Shown here: one piece after another, positions 33,180 to 42,511 of the stretch
Layout: each line of letters begins with the position of its first letter
How positions within the stretch are numbered: position 1 is the first letter of the stretch
DNA from: Acidobacteriaceae bacterium
GTDB taxonomy: Bacteria; Acidobacteriota; Terriglobia; Terriglobales; Acidobacteriaceae
Length of the DNA: 54,362 nt
Direction of reading: 5' to 3'
Assembly: GCA_027452245.1 (NCBI GenBank)
Contig: DAIDGW010000043.1
Coordinates: 1-54,362, forward strand
Position numbers and translations under genes: made by a program
Notes under the pieces: model-generated
The model's input: the letters and a program-made list of their open reading frames with translations, nothing else
Told to the model about the DNA's origin: nothing
Databases searched by the model: none

Positions 33180-34151
33180 ATGCATGGGAAAGACTTCGTC
33201 TCCATTCGCGACTTTGCGCCGCCGGAGATTCAGTACTTACTTTTGTTGGGCCGGCAGATCAAGGCGGCGCCCGAGGCATACAGTCAGGCGCTCAAGGGCA
33301 AGACGCTGGCCATGATCTTCGAGAAGCCGTCGCTGCGAACCCGGGTCACGTTCGACGTTGGGATCCAGCAGCTTGGAGGGTTTTCTCTCTATCTTTCCCC
33401 GGCGGAGATCAATTTAGGGAAGCGCGAGTCGGTGTACGACGTGGCCAGAAATCTAGAGCGGATGGTGCAAGGCATCATGATCCGCACCTTCGCTCATGAG
33501 GTTGTGGCAGAGATGGCGCGGACGGCGCGAATTCCGGTGATCAACGGATTGACGGATTTCAGCCATCCCTGCCAGGCCATGGCGGACTTCCTGACGATTT
33601 GGGAAATCAAGGGGCACGTCGAAGGACTGAAAGTCGCCTTTGTCGGAGACGGAAACAACGTCGCACACTCGCTGATGTTCACAGGGGCGCAACTCGGGGC
33701 AGACGTTTGGGTGGCGACGCCGGAGAAGTACGAACCAAAAGCGGATGCGGTTGCATGGGCAAAACAGCACGCGCGTGAAACCGGCGGCGACTGCCACACC
33801 ACGCAGTCTGCGGAAGATGCGGTTCGCCGGGCAGATGTGGTCTACACCGACGTGTGGGCGAGCATGGGCCAGGAACAAGAGACTGCGGAGCGCAAGCGAA
33901 TTTTCAAAGAGTATCAGGTAAACAAGAAGCTCTTTGCTTGCGCCAAAAGCGACGCCATCTTCATGCACTGCCTGCCCGCGCACCGGGGAGATGAAGTTAC
34001 GGATGAAGTGATTGATTCCGGCCAATCCGTGGTCTTCCAGGAAGCAGAAAACCGGCTGCACGCACAAAAGGCAATCATGCTGGAGTTGATGAAAGACGTG
34101 CCGGTGGGCCCGAAACATCCGGAGATTGTTCCGGAACTGGTGCATGCCTGA
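33180..34151 (+). CDS. argF: Ornithine carbamoyltransferase
   Basis: A 323-residue transcarbamylase interconverting ornithine plus carbamoyl phosphate with citrulline plus phosphate. Carbamoyl-phosphate site: SLRTR (51-55) and HPCQ (129-132). Ornithine site: DVWASMGQE (225-233) and HCLPAHRG (263-270). Length fits both anabolic ArgF and catabolic ArcB, and the sequence alone does not separate them. Carbamate kinase follows immediately and no argininosuccinate genes are present, which favours the catabolic direction (citrulline phosphorolysis). It starts two bases after the P-loop gene stop, so the pair is tightly coupled. The leucine in place of threonine in the STRTR motif is a mild deviation. 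Confidence 0.93.
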   Translation: MHGKDFVSIRDFAPPEIQYLLLLGRQIKAAPEAYSQALKGKTLAMIFEKPSLRTRVTFDVGIQQLGGFSLYLSPAEINLGKRESVYDVARNLERMVQGIMIRTFAHEVVAEMARTARIPVINGLTDFSHPCQAMADFLTIWEIKGHVEGLKVAFVGDGNNVAHSLMFTGAQLGADVWVATPEKYEPKADAVAWAKQHARETGGDCHTTQSAEDAVRRADVVYTDVWASMGQEQETAERKRIFKEYQVNKKLFACAKSDAIFMHCLPAHRGDEVTDEVIDSGQSVVFQEAENRLHAQKAIMLELMKDVPVGPKHPEIVPELVHA

Positions 34152-34161
34152 CGGAGCGTCC

Positions 34162-35160
34162 ATGAGAACAATGCTGCTGGCCGTGGGCGGCAACTCGCTG
34201 ATCCGGGCCGGCGAAAAGGGTACGGTTGCCGAGCAGTTTGCGAATGCACGGCGCACTGCGTCGGAGATCGTCAAACTGCTTCGCGCGGGATATCGGATCG
34301 TGTTGACCCACGGCAACGGACCCCAAGTGGGGGCGGCACTCCTGCGCTCGGAACGTGCGGCGAGCCAGGTACCCAGCCAGCCTTTGGACGTGTGCGACGC
34401 CTGCACCCAGGGAGAGATCGGCTACATACTGCAACAGTCTCTGAATGCTGAACTTAGAGCTGCGAGCCTGAATGTGGAAGTGGCGACGGTCCTGACGCAA
34501 TGCGTTGTGTCGCTGGATGATCCAGCGATGAAAAATCCCACGAAGCCGATTGGGCCGTTCTATTCCCAGGCCGATGCCGAGCAGCGCAAAGCACAATTCG
34601 GCTGGCAGATTGTCGAGGACGCGGCCAGAGGGTACAGAAGAGTCGTGCCTTCGCCCGATCCGCTGGAAATTGTTGAGCTTCCGATCATCTGCGACCTGAT
34701 TGAAAAGGGGGTGCTCGTGATCGCATGCGGAGGAGGAGGAATTCCAGTGGCGTGGAGCGACGGGCATTTGCAGGGCGTGGAGGCGGTCATCGATAAGGAC
34801 CGCGCGTCCGCCCTGCTGGCTAACCGCATCGCTGCCGATCTGTTCGTGATCTCAACCGACACCGATTACGTCTATCTCAATTACAAGAAAGGCAATCAGC
34901 GGCCATTGCTGATGGTTGGATCGCATGAACTGCGGGAATATGCCGATGCCGGCCACTTCCCTGCGGGAAACATGTGGCCGAAGGTGGAATCGGCGCTGCG
35001 CTTCCTGACGAATAGCGGACGCGAGGCGATTATCACCTCCGACGTAAACCTGTGCAGCGCGGTTGCGGGAAAAGCGGGAACGCACATCGTGTATGAGGCA
35101 GAGGCGGCCGCCGCGGAGCATGAAGAGAAGCGAATCTATCTGCCGGTGGGAGGGAGATGA
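34162..35160 (+). CDS. arcC: Carbamate kinase
   Basis: A 332-residue amino-acid-kinase-fold enzyme that makes ATP from carbamoyl phosphate and ADP, releasing ammonia and CO2. Motifs: LLAVGGNSLIRAGEKGT at the N-terminus, LTHGNGPQVGAALLRSE, ACGGGGIPV and VIDKDRASALLA near the middle, and STDTDYVYLNY. The frame is open into the end of the OTC gene, but ATG 34162 has GGAG five bases upstream and gives the family start. Carbamate kinase acts mainly in catabolism (arginine deiminase, agmatine or purine breakdown). No arginine or agmatine deiminase is encoded here, so its carbamoyl phosphate would come from the OTC reaction on citrulline, or from a gene elsewhere. Confidence 0.93.
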   Translation: MRTMLLAVGGNSLIRAGEKGTVAEQFANARRTASEIVKLLRAGYRIVLTHGNGPQVGAALLRSERAASQVPSQPLDVCDACTQGEIGYILQQSLNAELRAASLNVEVATVLTQCVVSLDDPAMKNPTKPIGPFYSQADAEQRKAQFGWQIVEDAARGYRRVVPSPDPLEIVELPIICDLIEKGVLVIACGGGGIPVAWSDGHLQGVEAVIDKDRASALLANRIAADLFVISTDTDYVYLNYKKGNQRPLLMVGSHELREYADAGHFPAGNMWPKVESALRFLTNSGREAIITSDVNLCSAVAGKAGTHIVYEAEAAAAEHEEKRIYLPVGGR

Positions 35161-35163
35161 TTC

Positions 35164-36132
35164 ATGGATCGCGAAGCGTTAACTCAGACGAATCCCCGCA
35201 AGGAAGCAGGCAAGCCCACGGAAAAACTCAGGCACGTCATTGAGTCGCAGCAATTCACCGTGCCCATGTTGATGGAGTTGTTCGATCGCTCGCGGGGCAT
35301 GGAGCGGCTGGTCGCGCGCGGCGGCTCGCTGGAATATCAGAACCGCATCATGGCGACGTTGTTTTACACACCGTCGACGCGCACCCGCCTTTCCTTTGAG
35401 GCGGCGATGCACCGGCTGGGCGGCCGGGTGATTTCCACCGAACACGCCCGCGCGTTCTCCTCGGAGATCGAGGGAGAAGATGTAGAAGACACCATCAAGA
35501 TCATCGGCAGCTACTCCGATGTGATTGTTATCCGGCATCATGAAGAAGGCGGAGCGAAACGCGCGGCGCATGCATCCTCTGTGCCCGTGATCAATGCTGG
35601 TGATGGAGAAGGAGGCCAGCATCCGACGCAGGCCCTGCTTGACCTGTACACGATTTACCGGGAGCGTCCGCTGGATGGCCTGAGCGTAGCCATCATTGGC
35701 GCGCTCGACAAGGGGCGCACCGCGCGATCGCTGGCGTATCTGCTGGCGAAATTCGAACGCGTCAAGATTTTCTTTGTCAGCCCTCCGGAACAGCAGATGA
35801 AGCAGGACATCCTCGATTATCTGAACGAACACGCCGTGCTCTACGAAATGGAGTCCGACATTGACCGGGTGATCGGCGAAGTGGACGTCGTGTACCAGAC
35901 GCGGATCCGGCCGCACCCCCACCTGGAGAGCGCAAGCGTTCACCAATTTGCGATCCACTCGGCCACGCTGCCAAAGATGAAGCCGGACGCGCTGATTCTG
36001 CACCCGCTGCCGCGCACGGTGGAGCTGGATCGTTCGGTCGATCAGGATCCGCGCGCGTTGTATTTCCGGCAGGCGATGAATGGACTGTTTGTCCGCATGG
36101 CCCTGCTGACGATGTTGCTGGAAAAAGATTGA
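35164..36132 (+). CDS. pyrB: Aspartate carbamoyltransferase
   Basis: A 322-residue transcarbamylase with the carbamoyl-phosphate motifs STRTR (71-75) and HPTQ (153-156), followed by the aspartate-side region [10 protein letters not shown] and the HPLPR motif near residue 280. It condenses aspartate with carbamoyl phosphate to carbamoyl-aspartate, the first committed step of pyrimidine synthesis. It lies three bases after the carbamate kinase stop, inside an otherwise catabolic cluster, without pyrC, carA or pyrI nearby. It may be the only pyrimidine ATC of the organism or a second copy devoted to this cluster. A related carbamoyltransferase with another acceptor cannot be excluded, though the motifs favour ATC. 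Confidence 0.85.
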   Translation: MDREALTQTNPRKEAGKPTEKLRHVIESQQFTVPMLMELFDRSRGMERLVARGGSLEYQNRIMATLFYTPSTRTRLSFEAAMHRLGGRVISTEHARAFSSEIEGEDVEDTIKIIGSYSDVIVIRHHEEGGAKRAAHASSVPVINAGDGEGGQHPTQALLDLYTIYRERPLDGLSVAIIGALDKGRTARSLAYLLAKFERVKIFFVSPPEQQMKQDILDYLNEHAVLYEMESDIDRVIGEVDVVYQTRIRPHPHLESASVHQFAIHSATLPKMKPDALILHPLPRTVELDRSVDQDPRALYFRQAMNGLFVRMALLTMLLEKD

Positions 36133-36151
36133 TTTGACTGAGGAGAGATTC

Positions 36152-37396
36152 ATGCCAACTGACCTGATCCACGAAGAACGCCTTCATACCCACGATTTCG
36201 TCGAACTGGAGAACGAATTCGGAGCGCACAACTACAGCCCGCTGGACGTGGTCATTGACCATGCGGAAGGCTGCTGGGTGCATGATGTCGACGGAAAGCG
36301 ATATCTGGACTGCCTGGCGGCGTATTCGGCGGTGAACCAGGGCCATTGCCATCCGAAAATTCTGAAGGCGTTGGTGGAGCAGGCGGGCAAGGTCACGCTG
36401 ACCTCGCGTGCCTTCCGCAACGATCAGCTTCCGCTGTTCTACAAGGAACTCCATGAGCTGACGGGGTATGACATGGCTCTGCCGATGAATACGGGAGCCG
36501 AGGCCGTGGAAACCGCAGTGAAGACGGCGCGCAAGTGGGGTTATGAGGTGAAAGGGATCCCCCACGACCAGGCTGAAATCATCGTTTGCGATAACAACTT
36601 CCACGGACGGACAGTCACGATCGTCAGCTTCTCGACGGAACGGCAATATCGCGAGGGATTCGGGCCATTCACGCCGGGCTTCAGGACGATTCCCTTCGGA
36701 GATGCGCGCGCGCTCGAAGATGCGATCACCCCTAACACGTGCGGCTTCCTGGTTGAGCCCATTCAGGGCGAGGCGGGAATCATCGTTCCTCCGGCGGGTT
36801 TTTTGAAGCAGGCCGCCGAAATTTGCCGTCAGAATCGAGTGCTGCTGATGGCGGACGAGATCCAGTCAGGTCTGGGCCGCACCGGCAAGCTGTTCGCGTA
36901 TATGCATGAAGGGATCAAGCCGGATGTGCTGATCGTCGGGAAAGCATTGGCTGGCGGCTTCTATCCGGTATCGGCCATCCTGTCGTCGTGGGAAGTGCTG
37001 CGCGTCTACAAGCCGGGCGATCATGGCAGCACATTTGGAGGGAATCCGCTGGGATGCGCGGTGGCTCGCGCCGCCATGCGGGTACTGGTGGAAGAGAAGC
37101 TGGTGGAGCGCTCGGCGGAACTGGGGGCATACTTCATTTCGCTGCTAAAGACGCTTCACAGCGCGGAGATCAAAGAAGTCCGGGGAAAAGGATTGTGGAT
37201 TGGAATTGAGTTGGGCGGGCCGGCGCGTCCCTACTGCGAAGCGCTCAAGCAGGAAGGCGTGCTGTGCAAGGAAACGCACGATCACGTGATCCGGGTGGCG
37301 CCGCCGCTGGTGATCCAGCGGAAAGAAATCGATTGGGCGTTTGAGCGTATCCGCCGGGTGCTTGAGAAGGCGCCGAAGCACCCGCACAAGCACTGA
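36152..37396 (+). CDS. rocD: Ornithine aminotransferase
   Basis: A 414-residue class III PLP aminotransferase. Key features are [18 protein letters not shown], the [18 protein letters not shown] block, FHGRT, Asp235 in [10 protein letters not shown] and the PLP lysine Lys264 in [11 protein letters not shown]. The [11 protein letters not shown] and NTGAEAVE signatures are those of ornithine-oxo-acid transaminase rather than acetylornithine transaminase. It turns ornithine plus 2-oxoglutarate into glutamate semialdehyde plus glutamate. A TTG at 36134 would extend it by six codons, but ATG 36152 has GAGGAG upstream. In this cluster it would consume the ornithine released by OTC, giving glutamate or proline. 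It is the last gene of the unit. Confidence 0.92.
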   Translation: MPTDLIHEERLHTHDFVELENEFGAHNYSPLDVVIDHAEGCWVHDVDGKRYLDCLAAYSAVNQGHCHPKILKALVEQAGKVTLTSRAFRNDQLPLFYKELHELTGYDMALPMNTGAEAVETAVKTARKWGYEVKGIPHDQAEIIVCDNNFHGRTVTIVSFSTERQYREGFGPFTPGFRTIPFGDARALEDAITPNTCGFLVEPIQGEAGIIVPPAGFLKQAAEICRQNRVLLMADEIQSGLGRTGKLFAYMHEGIKPDVLIVGKALAGGFYPVSAILSSWEVLRVYKPGDHGSTFGGNPLGCAVARAAMRVLVEEKLVERSAELGAYFISLLKTLHSAEIKEVRGKGLWIGIELGGPARPYCEALKQEGVLCKETHDHVIRVAPPLVIQRKEIDWAFERIRRVLEKAPKHPHKH

Positions 37397-37491
37397 GAGG
37401 ACAGGGGCTGGCCCGAACTCGAATCGCTAGGTAACCTCCAGTGCATCGGCGCTGCACGCAGGCGTGTCGCCAAAACGAGTTCCTCACGAGT

Positions 37492-37520
37492 TTGACAGTT
37501 CCGGCAAGCTCCGGTTGAAT
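37492..37520 (+). promoter_or_regulatory. Sigma-70-like promoter for the DUF6800-type gene
   Basis: TTGACA (37492-37497), a 17-base spacer and TTGAAT (37515-37520), about 85 bases before the small gene. The -35 is perfect and the -10 matches four of six bases. It follows the end of the OAT gene by about 95 bases. Confidence 0.5.
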
Positions 37521-37603
37521 GTAAATGGAAGTGTTCACGCGGCAGTAACCGCCGCAGATTCCAATCAACATCGGTATCACAATACTAAGTTCAGGAGCCC
37601 TCT

Positions 37604-37777
37604 ATGTCCGCACCGAGCCGCCGGCCCGAGATTCGGCGCCGCCGCACCCGCAAAGATAAGATTGTTCAACTTCGCAAGCGCCTTGCCGCTGCCAAGACCG
37701 ACGCCGACCGGCAACGGATCCAGGCGAAACTGCACAAGCTCTCGATTGCATCCCCGGGACAACCTCTGCTGAAGTAG
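37604..37777 (+). CDS. Small basic DUF6800-like protein
   Basis: A 57-residue, strongly basic protein with EIRRRRTRKDKIVQLRKRLA followed by a helical region ending KLHKLSIASPGQPLLK. The E-I-R-R-R-R core, the R/K-rich helix and the short C-terminal segment resemble the DUF6800 family; nucleic-acid or ribosome binding would suit the charge, but nothing is proven. AGGAG lies six bases before the ATG and a sigma-70-like promoter lies upstream, both supporting a real gene despite its size. It ends one base before the stop codon of the convergent GT4 gene. Confidence 0.7.
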   Translation: MSAPSRRPEIRRRRTRKDKIVQLRKRLAAAKTDADRQRIQAKLHKLSIASPGQPLLK

Positions 37778-37778
37778 G

Positions 37779-38972
37779 TCAGGCGACTCCGCTTCGAAGA
37801 TTTGCGCCGTTTGGAGTCGAGTCTGGCTCAGACTTTCGCGGCGCATAACCGACTTTCTGATAGACGTCGAGAATGCGGCGAACCGATTTCTCCCAGGAAA
37901 ACTTCGCCGCCTGCTGGTAGCTGCGCTCCTTCATGCGGTCGCGAAGAGCCTTGTCTACAAGGACGCGGTGAATCGCCCGCATAATCTCAAAGACATTTTC
38001 TGGATTCACCAATACGGCCGCATTGCCCACGACTTCGGGAAGAGAGGAAACATTCGAGGCGATGACGGGCGTGCCGTGCGCCATGGCTTCGAGCGGCGGC
38101 AATCCGAAGCCTTCATAAAGCGAGGGGAAGACGAATACCTTTGCCTGGTCGTAGAAAATCCGCAGCACCTCGATGGGCACGAATCCCAGGAAACGGACGT
38201 CGTTCTGCACGCCGCTGCGCACGACCGTCCTGCGCAGATCGGGATTGCCGGAGAGATCGTCGCCAATGATGATGAACTTCAGATCGCTATAGAGGGCATC
38301 CTTTTCGAGTTCGGCTTTCAGGGCAGAGAATGCCTCGATCATGCGGGCGACATTTTTGTGGGCGCTGATGCGGCCGGCGTACAGCAGAAAGGGATAATTC
38401 ACCTGATAGCGCTGCGCGATGAGTTCACGATCGGCGCGGCTTGCGTGTCCGTGGAGAAAGCGTTCGTCAATGGCGTTATAAACGACTTCGATTTTGTCGG
38501 AGGGAATCCCGAATAGCTTTTCCATCTCACTCTTCGTAAATCGCGACACGGCGAAGATGCGCGCCGCTCTGCCCAGGACGCGCTTGGTCAACTGCAAGTG
38601 GGCGGACCGCAATAACGCGCCCTGCTCGCGGGAGCGCGACAGGTGCTCCAGCATATCGTGCACCGTCATGACATAAGGACAGGGCAGAAACCGGGGAACG
38701 GCAAATAGATTCGGAATGTGTACCAGGTCGCATTGCAGGTGGCTGAGGGCTTCGCGGAATTCACGATACCCGGTGATCGTGCGTTCCGGCGAGAGGATGG
38801 GGATCGTCTGGAAATTCGACGGAAGTTCGCCAATCTCGTGGATACGGGTGGGCGGGCCAATGAGAAAAAACTGATCGGTACGGTCCAGACGGCCCAGCGT
38901 CCTGACGACGTTGCGGATATAGGTTCCGACGCCGAACTCGGTCATCCGGCGAATGTCGATTGCGATCCTCAC
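37779..38972 (-). CDS. GT4-family glycosyltransferase
   Basis: A 397-residue glycosyltransferase of the GT-B fold, family 4. The N-domain begins [23 protein letters not shown] (glycine-rich acceptor loop) and includes TVHDMLEH. The C-domain carries [27 protein letters not shown] and the family signature [25 protein letters not shown] with the EGFGLPPLE retaining-enzyme motif. Such enzymes build exopolysaccharide, O-antigen or glycolipids in the cytoplasm. No sugar-nucleotide or polymer genes neighbour it. It is a single gene, convergent with the DUF6800-like gene. Donor and acceptor are unknown. Confidence 0.88.
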   Translation of the reverse strand: MRIAIDIRRMTEFGVGTYIRNVVRTLGRLDRTDQFFLIGPPTRIHEIGELPSNFQTIPILSPERTITGYREFREALSHLQCDLVHIPNLFAVPRFLPCPYVMTVHDMLEHLSRSREQGALLRSAHLQLTKRVLGRAARIFAVSRFTKSEMEKLFGIPSDKIEVVYNAIDERFLHGHASRADRELIAQRYQVNYPFLLYAGRISAHKNVARMIEAFSALKAELEKDALYSDLKFIIIGDDLSGNPDLRRTVVRSGVQNDVRFLGFVPIEVLRIFYDQAKVFVFPSLYEGFGLPPLEAMAHGTPVIASNVSSLPEVVGNAAVLVNPENVFEIMRAIHRVLVDKALRDRMKERSYQQAAKFSWEKSVRRILDVYQKVGYAPRKSEPDSTPNGANLRSGVA

Positions 38973-39057
38973 CGAGTGAATTTAATCACAGAGGACGCAA
39001 GGAGCACAGAGGAATTCACTAAATCCCGAGATACGGGATCACAGATTCTGGCTGAAA

Positions 39058-40347
39058 TTAAGCCCTCACTTCGGCCTGAGCCTTCGCCCGGCGTTCGGCA
39101 TAGAGCGGGAAGGCCTCGCAGAGTTCGAGCACCTGCTTGCGGGTCCGGGAGAGCACAGGCGCATCGGCACGGTGCAGCAGGACTGCGGCGATCCAGTGGC
39201 CGATTTGCCGCATCTCCGCTTCCTTCATGCCGCGCGTGGTCATGGCGGGCGAACCGATTCGGATGCCGCTCGGCTTGAGCGGAGGGTTGGTATCGAACGG
39301 AATTGCGTTCTTGTTCACAGTGATGGCGGCTTCTCCCAAGGCCTTTTCCGCCTCGCTGCCCAGCATGCCTTTCGAGAACACGTCGACCAGCATCACATGA
39401 GTGTCGGTACCGCCGGAGATAATGCGGAATCCTTCATCGGCGAGCGTCTGCGCCAATATCTTGGCATTGGCAACAACCTGCCGCGCATAGTCGCGGAACT
39501 CGGGTTGCATGGCTTCGTGGAAGCAGACGGCTTTTGCCGCCATGATATGCACTAGCGGGCCGCCTTGCATGCCGGGGAAAACAGTTTTGTCGATGGCCTG
39601 GGCAAATTCGGCTTTCGAGAGGATCATGCCGGAACGCGGGCCGCGCAGAGTCTTGTGGGTGGTCGAAGTGACGATGTGGGCGTGCGGGACGGGCGAAGGA
39701 TGGGCGCCGCCGGCAACCAATCCGGCAAAATGCGCCATGTCGACCAGATACAGAGCGCCGACCTTGTCGGCAATTTGCCGCATGCGGGCAAAGTCGATGA
39801 TCCGAGGATAAGCGCTGCCGCCGCCGATGATCAGTTTGGGGCGCTCTTTTTCGGCAAGCTGCTCAAGGGCGTCATAGTCGATCGTCTCAGTCTCTTTGGT
39901 AACGCCGTAAGGAACAATCTTGTAGGTCTTGCCGGAAAAGTTGAGGTGATGGCCATGGGTGAGATGTCCGCCATGCGCCAGGTTAAGGCCAAGGATGGTG
40001 TCACCGGGTTGCAGCACGGCGGCATAGGCTTCCATGTTGGCTTGCGACCCGGCGTGGGGTTGAACATTGGCATGCTCTGCGCCGAATAGCTGCCTGGCGC
40101 GATCACGGGCCAGGTTCTCGACCACGTCGGTGAATTCGCATCCGCCGTAGTAGCGCTTTCCGGGATAGCCCTCCGCGTATTTGTTCGTGAACACCGATCC
40201 GGCGGCTTCGAGCACGGCCTCGCTGACGAAATTTTCGGAAGCGATCAATTCCAGCCCATCATGCTGGCGGCGAGTTTCGTTATCGATCGCGGCCGCGATT
40301 TGCGGATCGGTTTCAGACAGCGGGCGGTACATCGCAGGTGTTTTCAT
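39058..40347 (-). CDS. glyA: Serine hydroxymethyltransferase
   Basis: A 429-residue PLP enzyme interconverting serine and glycine with tetrahydrofolate, the main source of one-carbon units. Landmarks are [31 protein letters not shown], the [13 protein letters not shown] segment with the PLP-contacting histidine, and the PLP lysine Lys232 in [16 protein letters not shown]. Length is normal. Its ATG overlaps the stop of the upstream GNAT gene by four bases (ATGA), so it is the third gene of a translationally coupled operon. That placement is unusual, as glyA is often monocistronic. Confidence 0.97.
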   Translation of the reverse strand: MKTPAMYRPLSETDPQIAAAIDNETRRQHDGLELIASENFVSEAVLEAAGSVFTNKYAEGYPGKRYYGGCEFTDVVENLARDRARQLFGAEHANVQPHAGSQANMEAYAAVLQPGDTILGLNLAHGGHLTHGHHLNFSGKTYKIVPYGVTKETETIDYDALEQLAEKERPKLIIGGGSAYPRIIDFARMRQIADKVGALYLVDMAHFAGLVAGGAHPSPVPHAHIVTSTTHKTLRGPRSGMILSKAEFAQAIDKTVFPGMQGGPLVHIMAAKAVCFHEAMQPEFRDYARQVVANAKILAQTLADEGFRIISGGTDTHVMLVDVFSKGMLGSEAEKALGEAAITVNKNAIPFDTNPPLKPSGIRIGSPAMTTRGMKEAEMRQIGHWIAAVLLHRADAPVLSRTRKQVLELCEAFPLYAERRAKAQAEVRA

Positions 40348-40823
40348 GACGTTTTCCCCGGATTGACGTAGACATCGGGCCGATGCAGTTCCATGTACCG
40401 GTCAGGTTTTGTGACCGGAGTAAATCCAGATTTGGCGTAAAGGCCGTGCGCATCGCGCGTCAGCAGGATCCAGCGGCGAAGATTCTGCAGCGCCGGATGC
40501 TGCCTGATGCACTGCATCAGCCACTTGCTGAGTCCCTGGCCGCGGTGCGCTTCCAGTACAAATACGTCGCCGAGATAAGCGACGGTAGCGAAATCGCTGA
40601 CCACGCGCGCAAAGCCTACCTGATGGCCGTCCCTATCATAAATCCCAAAGCACAAAGAATGCTCTATCGATCGCTGGACGACGACTCGCGGGATACCTTT
40701 AGCCCAATAGCAGTTGGTCAGGAAATTATGGATCACGTCGACGTCGAGCCGACTGGGATCGGTACTGACGAGGAATTCGCCGCGATGATGCTCCTGGATT
40801 TTCAGCGGGTCTGGCATTACCAT
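40344..40823 (-). CDS. GNAT-family N-acetyltransferase
   Basis: A 159-residue acetyltransferase of the GNAT superfamily. It contains the strand-loop-helix CoA-binding motif [30 protein letters not shown] (R/Q-x-x-G-x-G pattern in HRGQGLS) and a C-terminal [19 protein letters not shown]. It starts inside the last codons of the hydrolase gene (7-base overlap) and its stop overlaps the glyA start. Substrates of such stand-alone GNATs range from amino acids and antibiotics to proteins. The tight coupling to glyA hints at an amine metabolite, but that is guesswork. Confidence 0.88.
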   Translation of the reverse strand: MVMPDPLKIQEHHRGEFLVSTDPSRLDVDVIHNFLTNCYWAKGIPRVVVQRSIEHSLCFGIYDRDGHQVGFARVVSDFATVAYLGDVFVLEAHRGQGLSKWLMQCIRQHPALQNLRRWILLTRDAHGLYAKSGFTPVTKPDRYMELHRPDVYVNPGKTS

Positions 40824-41929
40824 GCCGTCCGCATGAATGACGCCAATTGCCAGCCATCGATGTACTTGAATGGCGTCTCGCCGGTGGTGTAGTGGCCGCA
40901 GGGCAACGCAACTACTCTGTAGTCGAGTTGGTGGCGGGCAAATTCAGCTACTGCCTGACGCGAAAATTCTGGCAAGAACGTCAGATCGTATTTGGCGTAG
41001 ATGATCAGCGACTTCTTCGGCCAGCGCGCGAACTGCTTGAAAAATGCCATGGGACTGATAGCCATCCAGGACTGGCGCAAGCGCTCGAGGTCAATCTCGG
41101 TTTCGAGTCCCTGGCGGATGTGGCGCGTAGATTGGCCGTGCCAGACGACGTCGGCAAAATATGTGGAGGCATGATTGAAGGCGGCCACGCGAATGCGCGG
41201 ATCGTGCGCGGCGGCGATAAATGCATAGCACGACCCGAGGCTTGTGCCGAGGATGCCGAACCTGGAGTATCCCTGCTGCTCAAGCCAGTCCAGACAGCAG
41301 CGAATGTCGATGACGCCCTGGCGCACGGCGTCGAGTGTGCGTCCGATGTTGGCGGAAACGGCGTAGTCGGCGCGGCGCGTTTCTCTGGGCATGCGGATGT
41401 CGTGATACGGCATGCTCAAGCGAAGCACAGCGATGCCCAGCATATTCAGAATGCGGCAGAGGCTGTTATAGGCAATGGCGTCGGCGTTCCAGTGCGGCAG
41501 CAGGACGATGGCGCGGCGTCCTTGCGCGGGAAACCAGCGTGCATTGACGACGTTGTTTTCCGGATACGGCGTCTTCACCGGTGAGGTGAAGCGCAGAAAC
41601 TGCCCGCGCTTGCCTTGAACCTGCGCCTCCAGTTTGGGATCGGGAACTTCGCGGGTCGAAAAGACTTGAATTTCACGCTCTTCGAGGCGGAAGTCACTTG
41701 GCTTGAGGTAGGAGTAGAACTCGTCGCTGGCGGCGACGATGCGGCGATTGAAATCGAGCAGGAACTTGCCCGGGTCAGCGATCGACTGACCGGGGCGCCA
41801 GCCGTTCTGGCAGGGCCAGGATTGGGCAAACTCGGTGCCCCATTCGAGCGGACGGACGACACGATTGTTGTCGACCGAGGTGAGGCGGTGCTCCCAATCG
41901 TACATCCACTGTGCGTAGCGCGAAGGCAT
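40817..41929 (-). CDS. Alpha/beta-hydrolase family protein
   Basis: A 370-residue protein. The C-terminal two thirds have the alpha/beta-hydrolase core: AIVLLPHWNADAIAYNSLCRILNMLGIAVLRLSMPYHD, nucleophile serine in GILGTSLGSCYAF, KSLIIYAKYDLTFLPEF (acid strand) and ALPCGHYTTGETPFKYIDGW (histidine). The first 120 residues are a separate tryptophan-rich region (QWMYDWEHRL). No signal peptide is seen, so it is cytoplasmic. It opens the hydrolase-GNAT-glyA operon and overlaps the GNAT gene by seven bases. Substrate unknown; the oxyanion motif LPHWN is not one of the well-known types. Confidence 0.8.
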   Translation of the reverse strand: MPSRYAQWMYDWEHRLTSVDNNRVVRPLEWGTEFAQSWPCQNGWRPGQSIADPGKFLLDFNRRIVAASDEFYSYLKPSDFRLEEREIQVFSTREVPDPKLEAQVQGKRGQFLRFTSPVKTPYPENNVVNARWFPAQGRRAIVLLPHWNADAIAYNSLCRILNMLGIAVLRLSMPYHDIRMPRETRRADYAVSANIGRTLDAVRQGVIDIRCCLDWLEQQGYSRFGILGTSLGSCYAFIAAAHDPRIRVAAFNHASTYFADVVWHGQSTRHIRQGLETEIDLERLRQSWMAISPMAFFKQFARWPKKSLIIYAKYDLTFLPEFSRQAVAEFARHQLDYRVVALPCGHYTTGETPFKYIDGWQLASFMRTAW

Positions 41930-42231
41930 GGTGACTTTTTAGTTTAACAAGCGAATCCGGCGGCGGCAGGCGTTTCGCAGGGAAAGGCCAGAAGCGGCTC
42001 GCAATCGGGGCAAGGGAGCATTGAAAGGAAGCGGGATAATATAGACCTCCGGCGGGCCAATGGGTTCGCTCTTCGAATTGCGAAGGCGCCCGCTTGTTTC
42101 CCAAAATGGCTTGGGTTTAAAGATTTTTGCCCCGGACTGCTTGTCAGCCATCTCCTTACTGTCCCATCGTATGCGTTGAGGTATCAGCTTCGAGCGAGTT
42201 GTCTGTAACTACAAGTGGAGTTACACTTCAA
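41930..42231. other. Divergent spacer before brnTA
   Basis: The 302-base space between the hydrolase gene and the brnT remnant. A TATAAT-like box near 42036-42042 could serve either direction. The palindromic operator of brnTA is at 42204-42225. Short minus-strand frames here lack coding features. Confidence 0.5.
42204..42225. promoter_or_regulatory. Palindromic operator of the brnTA module
   Basis: TGTAACT (42204-42210) and AGTTACA (42219-42225) form a perfect 7-bp inverted repeat with an 8-base spacer, ending seven bases before the brnT ATG. A second dyad, AAGTG/CACTT, overlaps it. BrnA antitoxins are known to repress their own promoter, so this is the expected binding site. The ribosome-binding site (GTGGAG) lies inside the palindrome. 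Confidence 0.6.
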
Positions 42232-42511
42232 ATGAGATTCGAATGGGACGCATCCAAGAATCGGGCCAACGTCAGAAAGCACGGCTTCGACTTTGCGGAT
42301 GCAGTGGAATCCTGCTGGTTCGGCCTGACCTCCGGGAAGAATATGGGGAGAAGCGCTGGGTTGGAATCGGCGCAACTCACGGGCGGACAGCAGTGATTGT
42401 ATTCACGGAGCAGTACCTGATGTTATTCGAATCATTTCTCTTCGAAAGGCCAACCGTGAAGAGCGCGCACAATACGCAAAAGCGATCCAGGACATCCTGG
42501 AAGCGGGTTGA
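42232..42511 (+). pseudogene. brnT: brnT toxin gene with two frameshifts
   Basis: A remnant of a BrnT-type RNase toxin. The N-terminus reads MRFEWDASKNRANVRKHGFDFADAVE, a clear BrnT start. After about residue 26 coding moves to another frame for LLVRPDLREEYGEKRWVGIGATHGRTAVIVFTE. Near 42400-42420 it moves again to VIRIISLRKANREERAQYAKAIQDILEAG and stop (TGA 42509-42511). All conserved blocks survive, only spread over three frames, and the first break also seems to have lost a few codons (the F-D-G region of typical BrnT). The toxin cannot be made as one protein. The downstream brnA overlaps its end in the normal way. Confidence 0.83.

Noticed and set aside
33453-36153. Long minus-strand frames across the OTC-ATC cluster
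   Set aside because: Shadows of genes with complete catalytic motifs on the plus strand.
37397-37603. tRNA-like or riboswitch structure after the OAT gene
   Set aside because: Only a 5-bp hairpin (GTGCA/TGCAC) could be formed; no cloverleaf or known riboswitch core.
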